From DATIJJ01 sp039936115 (GTDB lineage Bacteria > Pseudomonadota > Gammaproteobacteria > DSM-16500): a stretch of 15,770 bases of DNA. The stretch is from contig JBDTIZ010000208.1 of NCBI GenBank assembly GCA_039936115.1, positions 1-15,770 on the forward strand. Direction: 5' to 3'. This document shows positions 7,008-13,888 of the stretch, one piece after another. The stretch's first letter is position 1; the number at the start of each line of letters is the position of its first letter. The translations under genes were made by a program, and so were the position numbers. The notes under the pieces were generated by a model. That model searched no databases. It was given only the letters and a program-made list of their open reading frames with translations, and had not been told where the DNA came from.

Positions 7008-7853
7008 TTAGCAGCTTTTTATTTTTCCGTAAGTCACCCGATCCAATCCAGCCAAATCTTGGTAAGAGTTAACATCATTATAGCCCCATTCAGCAAATAT
7101 TTTTCTAACGTCACTCGCTTGCTGAAAACCATGCTCTAGCAGCAGATAACCATTCGAGCACAAATACTCTCGCGATTGAATAATGATACGACGCAAGTCA
7201 CCCAATCCATTTTCATCTGCAATCAACGCCGATTCTGGCTCGCGAACCAAATCACCTTGCTCCAAAAAAAGATCGCCTGAGGCGATATAAGGTGGATTAC
7301 TCACGATCGCGGCATAATTGATTTTTGGCAACGGCTCACACCAACTGCCTTGGTGAAAAATAACATTCGAGAGATGCAAACGCTCTGCATTTAATTTAGC
7401 AACCTGCAAAGCGCTCGCACTAATATCTGTTGCATGAAGCGTCCAAGTCGGTTGCTCATGTGCCAATGCCAACGCAATCGCACCAGAACCCGTTCCAAGA
7501 TCTGCAATAATTTGATTCTTTCCCGCGACCCACTTCAGCACCAATTCGACTAATAACTCAGTCTCTGGACGCGGAATTAATGTATCTTTTGTCACCCGCA
7601 AATCTAAAGACCAAAATTCCTGATGGCCTGTAATATAAGCAATCGGAATTTTTTGATGACGCTCTTCTATCCGTTTTTTAAAAAAAATAACCACATCATC
7701 AGTTAATTCGCGCTCAGGAAATGCAAAAAGATGACTGCGCGGTTCTTGCAAAACATGTGCCAATAAAACTTCTGCATCAAGATGTGGACTTTCACTTGTC
7801 ATCAACAACTGCTGATAGGCATCTTGCAAAACCGATGCGATAGTCTGCGTCAC
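7008..7853 (-). CDS. prmC: Release-factor glutamine methyltransferase PrmC (HemK)
   Basis: A 281-residue S-adenosylmethionine methyltransferase that methylates the glutamine of the GGQ motif of release factors RF1 and RF2. The N-terminal helical substrate-binding part is followed by a Rossmann domain with the SAM loop DLGTGSG (118-124) and the catalytic NPPY (186-189), which contacts the target glutamine. IPRPETE at about 93-99 is also typical of PrmC. It uses a GTG start at 7853 that shares one base with the prfA TAG stop (TAGTG), so the enzyme is translationally coupled to its own substrate RF1. Length is normal (E. coli 277). Just after its stop lies an AT-rich 7-bp palindrome (6987-7007) without a T-run. 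Confidence 0.97.
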   Translation of the reverse strand: MTQTIASVLQDAYQQLLMTSESPHLDAEVLLAHVLQEPRSHLFAFPERELTDDVVIFFKKRIEERHQKIPIAYITGHQEFWSLDLRVTKDTLIPRPETELLVELVLKWVAGKNQIIADLGTGSGAIALALAHEQPTWTLHATDISASALQVAKLNAERLHLSNVIFHQGSWCEPLPKINYAAIVSNPPYIASGDLFLEQGDLVREPESALIADENGLGDLRRIIIQSREYLCSNGYLLLEHGFQQASDVRKIFAEWGYNDVNSYQDLAGLDRVTYGKIKSC

Positions 7854-8935
7854 TAATCCCCCAATTCTGCTAATAAATCTGCCTGGTATTCACGGATTAA
7901 TGCACCGACTATGTCATCCAGATCGCCATTCATAATGCCCGGCAATTTGTATAAAGTCAGATTGATTCTATGATCGGTTAATCGTCCCTGAGGAAAATTA
8001 TAAGTACGAATTCGTTCCGAACGATCTCCGGTGCCCACTAAATCACGCCGCGTTTCAGATTGTTGCTGATGTTGTTTATCGCGTTCTGCGGCTAACAATT
8101 TTGCCTTAAGCAAAGACATCGCACGCGCACGGTTTTTATGTTGCGAACGTTCGTCCTGACATTCAACAACCGTACCGGTTGGAATATGTGTAATTCGAAT
8201 TGCCGAATCCGTTTTTTGCACGTGCTGACCGCCTGCGCCCGATGCGCGAAACGTATCAGTACGTAAATCTGCTGGATTAATGTCAATTTTTTCAATTTCA
8301 TCGACTTCAGGCATCACCGCAATCGTGCAAGTTGAGGTATGAATTCTACCTTGCGCTTCTGTTGCTGGCACACGTTGCACACGATGCACGCCTGACTCAA
8401 ATTTAAAACGCGAATAAGCACCTTGTCCGATAATCCGCAAAATAATTTCTTTATAGCCGCCTTGCTCACTGACGCTCGCACTAATCAACTCAACTTGCCA
8501 ACCTTGCGCTTCCGCATAACGCGTATACATACGACTTAAATCGCCAGCAAAAATAGCAGCTTCATCGCCGCCGGCGCCCGCGCGAACTTCAAGAAAAATA
8601 TTATTATTGTCGGCTGGATCTTGTGGTAACAATAAAACTTGTAAATCATGCTCCAGCTTCACCTGCAATTCTTCAGCTTGATTTACTTCCTGCTTTGCCA
8701 ATTGCTGCATCTCAGGATCGGCTTCTTTTAATAATTCAGTAGAATCAGAAATCGTGCGCACGCAATCAAGATAGTTTTTAAACGTCTGCACGATCGGCTC
8801 AAGCTGTGAATATTCTTTTGAATATTCGCGAAATCGATTTTGCTGATTAATGACATCCGCATCGCCCAGTAATGCGCCTAATTCTTCATGCCGTTCGGAT
8901 AATGATTGTAATTTTTTTTCGATTGAAGGTTTCAT
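7853..8935 (-). CDS. prfA: Peptide chain release factor 1 (RF1)
   Basis: A 360-residue class I release factor, identical in length to E. coli RF1, that ends translation at UAA and UAG. The GGQ motif (235-237) in RASGAGGQHVQKTDSA releases the peptide. PAT at 190-192, in RVPATEAQGRIHTS, is the RF1-type PxT stop-codon recognition motif (RF2 has SPF). EVRAGAGGDEAAIF near 116-129 is also universal. Its ATG overlaps the hemA stop in ATGA (8932-8935) and its stop overlaps prmC. The hemA-prfA-prmC arrangement is the standard gammaproteobacterial operon. Confidence 0.98.
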   Translation of the reverse strand: MKPSIEKKLQSLSERHEELGALLGDADVINQQNRFREYSKEYSQLEPIVQTFKNYLDCVRTISDSTELLKEADPEMQQLAKQEVNQAEELQVKLEHDLQVLLLPQDPADNNNIFLEVRAGAGGDEAAIFAGDLSRMYTRYAEAQGWQVELISASVSEQGGYKEIILRIIGQGAYSRFKFESGVHRVQRVPATEAQGRIHTSTCTIAVMPEVDEIEKIDINPADLRTDTFRASGAGGQHVQKTDSAIRITHIPTGTVVECQDERSQHKNRARAMSLLKAKLLAAERDKQHQQQSETRRDLVGTGDRSERIRTYNFPQGRLTDHRINLTLYKLPGIMNGDLDDIVGALIREYQADLLAELGD

Positions 8936-10188
8936 ATCAACTCAGATGTTAATTCAGGAATAGCAAATAATTGCTGTGCTAATTGTAATATTTCAAGACG
9001 CCCTTCAAATCCTGCTTGCCGTAATTGTACAGTCGGTGTGTGCAGTAATTTTTGTGTTAGCGCATGAGTAAATAAAGTCAGCACGCGAGCAGGATCTTCA
9101 CCGCGCTGCAATTGCCGTAACGATTTGGATAATTCAGCTTCGCACAAATCTTCGATTTGTTTTCGATAAGCACGGATTGTTGTTGCAACTAAGTCTAAGG
9201 ATTGCAACCAAGCGATAAAATCTTGCGTTCGCTGTTTTATCAACGAACAGGCTTGATCAGCTGCATGCTCGCGGCCGCGCAAATTTTGTTGAATTATTAT
9301 TTTTAAATCATCGATTGAATAAAGTTGTACATGCTCTAATTTTCCAGCACTCGCCTCTACATCGCGTGGCACAGCAATATCCACAATCAAAATCGGTTTA
9401 TGCCGAGTGCGCAACATCTCTTCTGTCACGATGGGTATCGTGCTGCCGGTTGCAGAAATCACAATATCAGCCGTCGTCAAAGCTTCCGACAACTTAGCAA
9501 AATCAACTTGTTCTGCCTGATGTTTTTTTGCCAGTTCAATTGCATTATCTGCGCTGCGATTTACTATTGTGATTCGCTTGGGCGCGAGTGGTTTTAAGTG
9601 TCGCAAAACCAAGTCCATCGTCACGCCTGCGCCGATTAACAAGACAGATGTTTCACTCAACGTGGCGACAAATTTTTCTTTAATAAAATTTACGGCGGCG
9701 GATGAGACTGAAACGGGACATGCGCCAATCGCAGTATTTGTTCTGACCTCTTTGGCGACAGCAAAGACTTGTTGAAACAATCGATTGAATAAAGTGCCGA
9801 CCGTCCCCGCCGCACAACTTTCTGAAAACGCGTCTTTCATCTGGCCTAAAATTTGGGATTCGCCTAACACCATTGAATCCAAACCGCAGGCAACCCGCAT
9901 AATATGCTGAACGGCCTCTTCGTCGCGATAAAAATACAGGACGGGCTCCAATTCCTCTGTCGTCAATTGATGATGACGACAAAACCAATCGGTAATTTTA
10001 GGCAAGTCATCCGTATCACAATAGAGTTCTGAGCGATTACAGGTCGACAGCAACACAGCTTCACAAATATTTTCATTGGCAGACAGGTCTTGTAAATAAA
10101 GTGGTAGCTTTTCGGGAGAAAAGACAACTTTTTCACGCAAGGCGACTGGCGCAGTTTTGTGATTGATTCCACAAGCAATAATTGGCAT
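8932..10188 (-). CDS. hemA: Glutamyl-tRNA reductase HemA
   Basis: A 418-residue enzyme (E. coli 418) that reduces glutamyl-tRNA(Glu) to glutamate-1-semialdehyde with NADPH, the first committed step of C5 tetrapyrrole/haem synthesis. The N-terminal catalytic domain has GINHKTAPV (7-15) and the nucleophile Cys50 in LLSTCNRSE. GLDSMVLGESQILGQ (102-116) is the family signature. The NADPH-binding loop is LIGAG (184-188), and an all-helical dimerisation region follows. ATG at 10188 has no strong ribosome site, the weakest of the genes here. HemA stands first in a three-gene operon, with its stop overlapping the prfA start. Confidence 0.98.
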   Translation of the reverse strand: MPIIACGINHKTAPVALREKVVFSPEKLPLYLQDLSANENICEAVLLSTCNRSELYCDTDDLPKITDWFCRHHQLTTEELEPVLYFYRDEEAVQHIMRVACGLDSMVLGESQILGQMKDAFSESCAAGTVGTLFNRLFQQVFAVAKEVRTNTAIGACPVSVSSAAVNFIKEKFVATLSETSVLLIGAGVTMDLVLRHLKPLAPKRITIVNRSADNAIELAKKHQAEQVDFAKLSEALTTADIVISATGSTIPIVTEEMLRTRHKPILIVDIAVPRDVEASAGKLEHVQLYSIDDLKIIIQQNLRGREHAADQACSLIKQRTQDFIAWLQSLDLVATTIRAYRKQIEDLCEAELSKSLRQLQRGEDPARVLTLFTHALTQKLLHTPTVQLRQAGFEGRLEILQLAQQLFAIPELTSELI

Positions 10189-10219
10189 AAGAATTTAGGC
10201 TTTAAATTAAAGTCCGCTT

Positions 10220-10247
10220 ATTGTATGCCACATAACTGCAATTACAA
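10220..10247 (-). promoter_or_regulatory. Possible hemA-prfA-prmC promoter
   Basis: On the minus strand TTGTAA (10247-10242), a 16-bp spacer and TACAAT (10225-10220) stand about 32 bp before the hemA ATG. A second minus-strand TATAAT at 10287-10282 lacks a good -35. Confidence 0.4.
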
Positions 10248-10257
10248 ACCCCTTCCG

Positions 10258-10286
10258 TTGCTTTTTTAAACATCGACGATTATTAT
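10258..10286 (+). promoter_or_regulatory. Possible promoter of the GGMSGG lipoprotein gene
   Basis: TTGCTT (10258-10263), a 17-bp spacer and TATTAT (10281-10286) form a fair sigma-70 promoter pointing to the gene at 10387, leaving a leader of about 95 nt. It stands back to back with the proposed hemA promoter in the 198-bp divergent gap. Confidence 0.4.
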
Positions 10287-10386
10287 AGTACTCTTTCCTG
10301 GCATATTGATGGAACATCCCAGCGTTTTTATAGCAAACATCCTCTCACGGACGAATAACTCATTTACTTTTTAGAGAGAGAACTTT

Positions 10387-11019
10387 ATGCGTTTACTTAC
10401 GCACGTTGCAGTTATTTCATTACTCACAGTAGCATTAGGCGGCTGTGTGATAGACGATGCTTATTATTCAGATAATTCGGGTAATTATATACCTGACAAT
10501 AGCTACCCTGTTTATGTAGCGCCACAACCTCGTCCAGCAAGAGGATTTTATGGCAATCCACCTATTCCTCCGCAAGCTGGCGGCATGAGTGGCGGATTCC
10601 GTGGCGGTATGGCACCCGCTCCACGTGGCGCTACAGGTCGTAATTTCGTACCTGTCCAAAGTGGTGGCATGAGTGGCGGCCCAAGACCTGCTGCGCCGAT
10701 AGTACGAAGCGGCGGCATGAGTGGTGGTCAACTACCCGTCGCAATAAAAACACCCGCACCTGCCGCACAAAGCGGTGGCATGAGTGGCGGTCAACTGCCA
10801 GTCGCAGCGAAAGCGCCTGCACCTGCTGTAGTACAAAGCGATGGCATGAGTGGCGGAACTGCAGTGAGCTCGGGTTCTGCTGGAAGCAACCCTACTCCTT
10901 CTACTGATTCCAGTGGTGGAATGAGTGGTGGAATGAGTGGCGGCATGAGTGGCGGTATGAGCGGTGGCGATGCTGGCGGCATGAGTGGCGGTATGAGCGG
11001 CGGCTCCGCAAGTAACTAA
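10387..11019 (+). CDS. Predicted lipoprotein with GGMSGG repeats, function unknown
   Basis: A 210-residue protein I do not recognise. A short signal peptide ends in lipobox LGGC (Cys20), with Val-Ile after it, so it is likely an outer-membrane lipoprotein. After a Tyr/Pro-rich segment (about 25-53) the rest is low complexity: eleven MSGG units. The first five are spaced by Pro/Ala-rich linkers (two copies of a linker beginning GGQLPVA), and the last six are nearly in tandem at the C-terminus. There is no Cys apart from the lipidated one, and no known enzymatic motif. AGAGAGAG lies 6 nt before ATG. It stands between hemA and lolB, where other gammaproteobacteria such as Pseudomonas often have a TPR protein gene. 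The Gly/Met/Ser composition suggests a flexible surface or periplasmic chain; Met-rich binding of copper is conceivable but unproven. Confidence 0.8.
   Translation: MRLLTHVAVISLLTVALGGCVIDDAYYSDNSGNYIPDNSYPVYVAPQPRPARGFYGNPPIPPQAGGMSGGFRGGMAPAPRGATGRNFVPVQSGGMSGGPRPAAPIVRSGGMSGGQLPVAIKTPAPAAQSGGMSGGQLPVAAKAPAPAVVQSDGMSGGTAVSSGSAGSNPTPSTDSSGGMSGGMSGGMSGGMSGGDAGGMSGGMSGGSASN
10915..11004 (+). repeat. 12-bp coding tandem repeat (GGMSGG units)
   Basis: Six near-identical GGN-ATG-AGY-GGN units, four in a row, then a 6-bp GATGCT break (Asp-Ala), then two more. Single units of the same sequence are scattered upstream at about 10579, 10663, 10711, 10777 and 10843. The differences are mostly at third codon positions, so the protein repeat seems kept by selection or by older duplication rather than by fresh slippage alone. 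Confidence 0.85.
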
Positions 11020-11030
11020 TCCGAACTAGT

Positions 11031-11058
11031 TTGAATATTATGCGCATGCTGTTATACT
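11031..11058 (+). promoter_or_regulatory. Possible lolB promoter giving a leaderless mRNA
   Basis: TTGAAT (11031-11036), a 16-bp spacer and TATACT (11053-11058) resemble a sigma-70 promoter. The usual start 7 nt after the -10 would be 11065, exactly the A of the lolB ATG. The -10 lies in the loop of the hairpin 11040-11072. Confidence 0.4.
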
Positions 11059-11072
11059 TTCAGCATGCGCAT
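11040..11072 (+). repeat. Perfect 12-bp hairpin overlapping the lolB start codon
   Basis: ATGCGCATGCTG (11040-11051) and CAGCATGCGCAT (11061-11072) are perfect inverse complements with a 9-nt loop TTATACTTT. The lolB start codon at 11065-11067 lies inside the right arm. In a read-through transcript from the upstream lipoprotein gene, this stem would bury the start. No T-run follows, so it is not a standard terminator. Confidence 0.75.
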
Positions 11073-11670
11073 TAATGTTAGATTTATTATTGCTTTAGTA
11101 GCCAGCCTATTTATTCTTGTCGGTTGCGCATCGTTATCGCCCCCACCACAACCCCAAAATCAAACCCAAACTACAGAAAAACGAGTCGTTAACTTATCCA
11201 GCATCAAAAACTGGGAACTAAAAGGTTTGATCGCAGTTCGCGCAAACAAAAGCGCCTGGAGTGCAAACTGGCAGTGGCAACAAACGCAAAAAAATTACAC
11301 GATTTCATTAATAGGGCCATTGGGTTCTAACTCACTGAAATTAACGGGTGCGCCGAATCAAGTCTTGCTAGAAACCTCCGACGGCAAAAAATTGACCTCA
11401 ACCAGCCCAGAATCTTTGTTAGAGCAACAACTCGGTTGGCAATTACCGGTGTCTAATTTGTACTATTGGATTCGCGGCCTGCCTGTGCCAAATACACCTG
11501 CGCAAAAACATTATGATGCTTTCAATCATTTAACAGATCTGTCTCAAGACGGCTGGACGATTCAATATCTACGCTACACTTCCATCAATCACATCGATGT
11601 ACCGAACAAAATTTATCTCGCCAACACCAAAATGAATGTCAAAATTGTCATTAATCAATGGCAGTTTTAA
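11065..11670 (+). CDS. lolB: Outer-membrane lipoprotein insertion protein LolB
   Basis: A 201-residue LolB (E. coli 207), the outer-membrane lipoprotein that takes lipoproteins from the periplasmic carrier LolA and inserts them into the outer membrane. The signal peptide ends in lipobox LVGC (Cys21) followed by Ala, consistent with outer-membrane sorting. Family stretches WELKGLIAVR, SANWQWQQ, LIGPLGSNSLKLTG and YYWIRGLPVP are present. Upstream, the same frame reaches a stop at 11032-11034 with no other start codon, so ATG 11065 is the only likely start, yet there is no Shine-Dalgarno sequence. LolB commonly neighbours hemA in gammaproteobacteria, as here. Usually ispE follows; it does not here. 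Confidence 0.93.
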   Translation: MRINVRFIIALVASLFILVGCASLSPPPQPQNQTQTTEKRVVNLSSIKNWELKGLIAVRANKSAWSANWQWQQTQKNYTISLIGPLGSNSLKLTGAPNQVLLETSDGKKLTSTSPESLLEQQLGWQLPVSNLYYWIRGLPVPNTPAQKHYDAFNHLTDLSQDGWTIQYLRYTSINHIDVPNKIYLANTKMNVKIVINQWQF

Positions 11671-11688
11671 AAAGTTCGTAAGTTTCCG

Positions 11689-11717
11689 TTGACACTCACC
11701 AGATCAATAAGCAAAAT
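11689..11717 (+). promoter_or_regulatory. Probable tRNA-Gln (and prs) promoter
   Basis: A perfect TTGACA (11689-11694), a 17-bp spacer and CAAAAT (11712-11717) are followed by a GC-rich GGCGCCC stretch just before the expected start, as in promoters of stable RNAs under stringent (ppGpp/DksA) control. Confidence 0.5.
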
Positions 11718-11765
11718 AGGCGCCCTAATGAACTCGATACTTTCAGCGTCGATATCAGCATCTGT

Positions 11766-11840
11766 TGGGGTGTAGCCAAGCGGTAAGGCACCGGGTTTTG
11801 ATCCCGGCATTCCTAGGTTCGATCCCTAGCACCCCAGCCA
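11766..11840 (+). tRNA. tRNA-Gln (anticodon TTG)
   Basis: A 75-nt cloverleaf with encoded CCA end. The 7-bp acceptor stem TGGGGTG pairs with CACCCCA (11830-11836), including the weak U1-A72 pair typical of bacterial tRNA-Gln, with discriminator G. The D-arm has AGCCAAGCGGTAAGGC. The anticodon stem CCGGG/CCCGG holds loop TTTTGAT, anticodon TTG at 11798-11800. The T-arm is CCTAGGTTCGATCCCTAGC-like with TTCGAT in the loop. It closely resembles E. coli tRNA-Gln. The prs start follows after only 53 nt, so the two may share one transcript. Confidence 0.97.
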
Positions 11841-11893
11841 TTCAATAAAAAATTTTTCACAAAACGAAGCGAACTTACACGAAGGATATTACC

Positions 11894-12841
11894 GTGCCTG
11901 AAATAATGATTTTCAGTGGGAATGCTAGCCAAGAACTTGCAGAGCGCATTGTCGAACATCTTAATCTACCCCTAGGTAAGGCCCACGTCGGCCGTTTCAG
12001 CGATGGTGAAACCATGGTTGAGATCCAGGAAAACGTCCGTGGTCGTGACATTTTCATCATTCAATCCACTTGCGCACCTACAAATGATAATTTGATGGAA
12101 CTCATCATCATGGCGGATGCGTTACGCCGTGCATCTGCCGCGAGAATTACAGCTGTTGTTCCCTATTTTGGTTATGCACGCCAAGACCGACGCGTTCGTT
12201 CCGCTCGCGTACCTATAACCGCGAAAATTGTTGCCGATATGATGGCAACTGTCGGCATCAGCCGTCTTGTCACAGTCGATTTGCATGCAGATCAGATCCA
12301 AGGATTTTTCTACATGCCGGTTGATAACCTCTATAGCACACCTATTATGCTCGAAGATATTTATCAAAAAGCTTACAAAAACATTATGATTGTTTCGCCA
12401 GATGTTGGCGGCGTTATTCGTGCGCGTGCTATTGCGAAACGTATTCCAGGCGCTGATTTAGCCATTATTGATAAACGTCGCCCGCAACCCAATGAAGCAC
12501 AAGTGATGCATATCATCGGTGACGTGAAAGACCGTGATTGTATTATCGTTGACGATATTGCTGATACTGCCGGCACCTTGTGCAAAGCAGTCGATGCTTT
12601 AAAAGAACATGGCGCAGCTAAAGTGGCAGCTTATGTCACTCATCCTGTTTTATCAGGTAACGCTATTCGCAATATTGAATCTTCTTCCATAGACGAAATC
12701 ATCGTGACTGATACGATTTCACTAAGCGAAGATGCCAAAAAATGCAATCGTATTCGTCCGATTAGCTTAAGCCACATGATTGCGGAAGCGATTCGTCGGA
12801 TTAGTGGTGCTGGATCGTTGAGTCGGATGTTTTTGGATTAG
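11894..12841 (+). CDS. prs: Ribose-phosphate pyrophosphokinase (PRPP synthetase)
   Basis: A 315-residue class I PRPP synthetase (same length as E. coli), making phosphoribosyl pyrophosphate from ribose-5-phosphate and ATP for purine, pyrimidine, NAD, His and Trp synthesis. Visible are FSDGE (35-39), the VDLHADQIQGFF stretch with His131, the flexible catalytic loop KRRPQPNEAQ (194-203) and the PRPP loop DCIIVDDIADTAGTL (215-229). It starts with GTG at 11894, preceded by GAAGGA. The closest ATG (codon 5) would cut into the first beta strand. It is downstream of tRNA-Gln and upstream of rplY, an order seen in Pseudomonas and relatives, but without ispE. Confidence 0.98.
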   Translation: MPEIMIFSGNASQELAERIVEHLNLPLGKAHVGRFSDGETMVEIQENVRGRDIFIIQSTCAPTNDNLMELIIMADALRRASAARITAVVPYFGYARQDRRVRSARVPITAKIVADMMATVGISRLVTVDLHADQIQGFFYMPVDNLYSTPIMLEDIYQKAYKNIMIVSPDVGGVIRARAIAKRIPGADLAIIDKRRPQPNEAQVMHIIGDVKDRDCIIVDDIADTAGTLCKAVDALKEHGAAKVAAYVTHPVLSGNAIRNIESSSIDEIIVTDTISLSEDAKKCNRIRPISLSHMIAEAIRRISGAGSLSRMFLD

Positions 12842-12847
12842 ATTTTT

Positions 12848-12870
12848 GCTGGTATTTGTTTTGTACCAGC
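12848..12870 (+). terminator. Hairpin just after prs
   Basis: GCTGGTA (12848-12854) pairs perfectly with TACCAGC (12864-12870) around a 9-nt loop, 6 nt after the prs stop. No T-run follows, so termination would be weak or it may only protect the 3' end. Confidence 0.35.
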
Positions 12871-12888
12871 ATATCTGAGCAATCTCCG

Positions 12889-13012
12889 CTAAAAAAAGCT
12901 TCTTCTCCTCCGCCGCTTTTGGCGAGAAGAAGGATCTACCCTAAAAAAAGCCCCCTCTCCTCCCGCGCTTTTGGCGGGAGGAGAGGGTTGGGGAGAGGAG
13001 GGTAGGCTTTTT
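12889..13012 (+). repeat. Two tandem, diverged hairpin units in the prs-rplY gap
   Basis: Two related units each start with CTAAAAAAAG. In unit A, CTTCTTCTC (12899-12907) pairs with GAGAAGAAG (12924-12932), with an inner GCC/GGC stem and GCTTTT loop. In unit B a perfect 14-bp stem pairs 12953-12966 with 12974-12987 around a GCTTTTG loop. The stems differ in sequence but remain paired. Unit B is also enclosed by AAAAAGCC (12945-12952) and GGCTTTTT (13005-13012), whose T-run could end prs transcription. The form resembles CCCTCTCC-type dispersed proteobacterial repeats. The 12842-13169 gap holds no gene; besides this it has the post-prs hairpin and the rplY leader. Confidence 0.75.
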
Positions 13013-13100
13013 CTTTATGTTTAAACTGCTATCTATAATGCCCAAGAAATCGAAAGCCGCAAAAAACACCACTAACCCTAGCATCTCCCCTTAATTCAGG

Positions 13101-13147
13101 TATAATTCGCCCTCCCCATCGCTGGTCGCAAGCAATGGTATTTTTTT
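13101..13147 (+). promoter_or_regulatory. rplY -10 element and attenuator-like leader hairpin
   Basis: A perfect TATAAT lies at 13101-13106, with a poor -35. Downstream, CCATCGCT (13116-13123) pairs with AGCAATGG (13131-13138), with one mismatch and a 7-nt loop, and seven Ts follow at 13141-13147. The hairpin plus T-run resembles an intrinsic terminator placed before the rplY start at 13170. It might end prs read-through or act as an attenuator. An alternative TATAAT is at 13034-13039. Confidence 0.4.
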
Positions 13148-13169
13148 ACTTAAATTTTTGGAGAAATCA

Positions 13170-13871
13170 ATGACAACATTAAAATTCGAACTGGAAGCTG
13201 AAGTTCGTGCAGACATAGGGAAAGGTGCGAGCCGCCGCTTACGTCATGCTGACAAGGTTCCGGCCGTTGTTTACGGGGCTGGCGAAGACGCTGTGTCTCT
13301 GACACTCGACCACAACAAAACATTACATGCGTTATCACATGAATCATTTTATTCGCATATTCTGACCCTTAAAGTCGGCAAAAAAAATGAAAAAGTGATC
13401 CTAAAAGATATCCAACGTCATCCTTCTAAACCACGCATCGCACATATCGATTTCTTACGCGTCCGTGCTGACCAAAAACTTCACATGAATGTTCCATTGC
13501 ATTTTATCGGTGAAGACGAAGCGCCTGGTTTGCTAGAAGGCGGCGTGATTTCACATCTCATGACAGATCTTGAAGTTTCCTGTTTACCAGCTGATTTGCC
13601 AGAATTCCTCGAAGTCGATGTCACTAAGCTTGCTTTAGATCAATCCGTTCATATGAGCGAAATTAAATTACCGAAAGGTGTTGAGCTCGTTGCATTTGCA
13701 CACGGTGTTGAAGAGCACGATCAAGCTGTCGTCAGCATTCACATCCCACGCATCATTGAAGAAGAAGTGGTTGAAGTGGCTGTTGAAGAAGAAGCTGCAG
13801 CCGCTGCTGCTGAAGCAGAAGGTGCTGAATCCGCTGAAAAAGCTGGTGATGCAGAAAAAGATAAAGAATAA
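13170..13871 (+). CDS. rplY: 50S ribosomal protein L25, long (Ctc/TL5) form
   Basis: A 233-residue L25 that binds 5S rRNA in the large subunit. Residues about 1-95 form the 5S-binding L25 domain (RADIGKGASRRLR, KVPAVVYG), and about 100-193 the extra beta domain of the Ctc/TL5 type (E. coli L25, 94 residues, lacks it). A flexible acidic Glu/Ala tail occupies the last 40 residues. A TTG at 13158 could extend it by four residues, but I chose ATG 13170 because GGAGA (13160-13164) sits 5 nt upstream of it and overlaps that TTG. It is followed after 17 nt by pth, a common pairing in gammaproteobacteria. Confidence 0.96.
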   Translation: MTTLKFELEAEVRADIGKGASRRLRHADKVPAVVYGAGEDAVSLTLDHNKTLHALSHESFYSHILTLKVGKKNEKVILKDIQRHPSKPRIAHIDFLRVRADQKLHMNVPLHFIGEDEAPGLLEGGVISHLMTDLEVSCLPADLPEFLEVDVTKLALDQSVHMSEIKLPKGVELVAFAHGVEEHDQAVVSIHIPRIIEEEVVEVAVEEEAAAAAAEAEGAESAEKAGDAEKDKE

Positions 13872-13888
13872 CCCATGGAGCGTAGGCA

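Noticed and set aside
10468..10982. Antisense Pro- and Thr-rich reading frames under the GGMSGG gene
   Set aside because: They mirror the Gly-rich repeat on the other strand, lack ribosome sites and end with the repeats; they are shadows.
10579..11004. Regular short repeats considered as a CRISPR array
   Set aside because: Units are 12 bp, in frame, with no unique spacers of constant length and no cas genes; they are coding repeats.
11671..11765. Remnant of ispE between lolB and tRNA-Gln
   Set aside because: Only 95 bp, with a good promoter, and no kinase motif in any frame.
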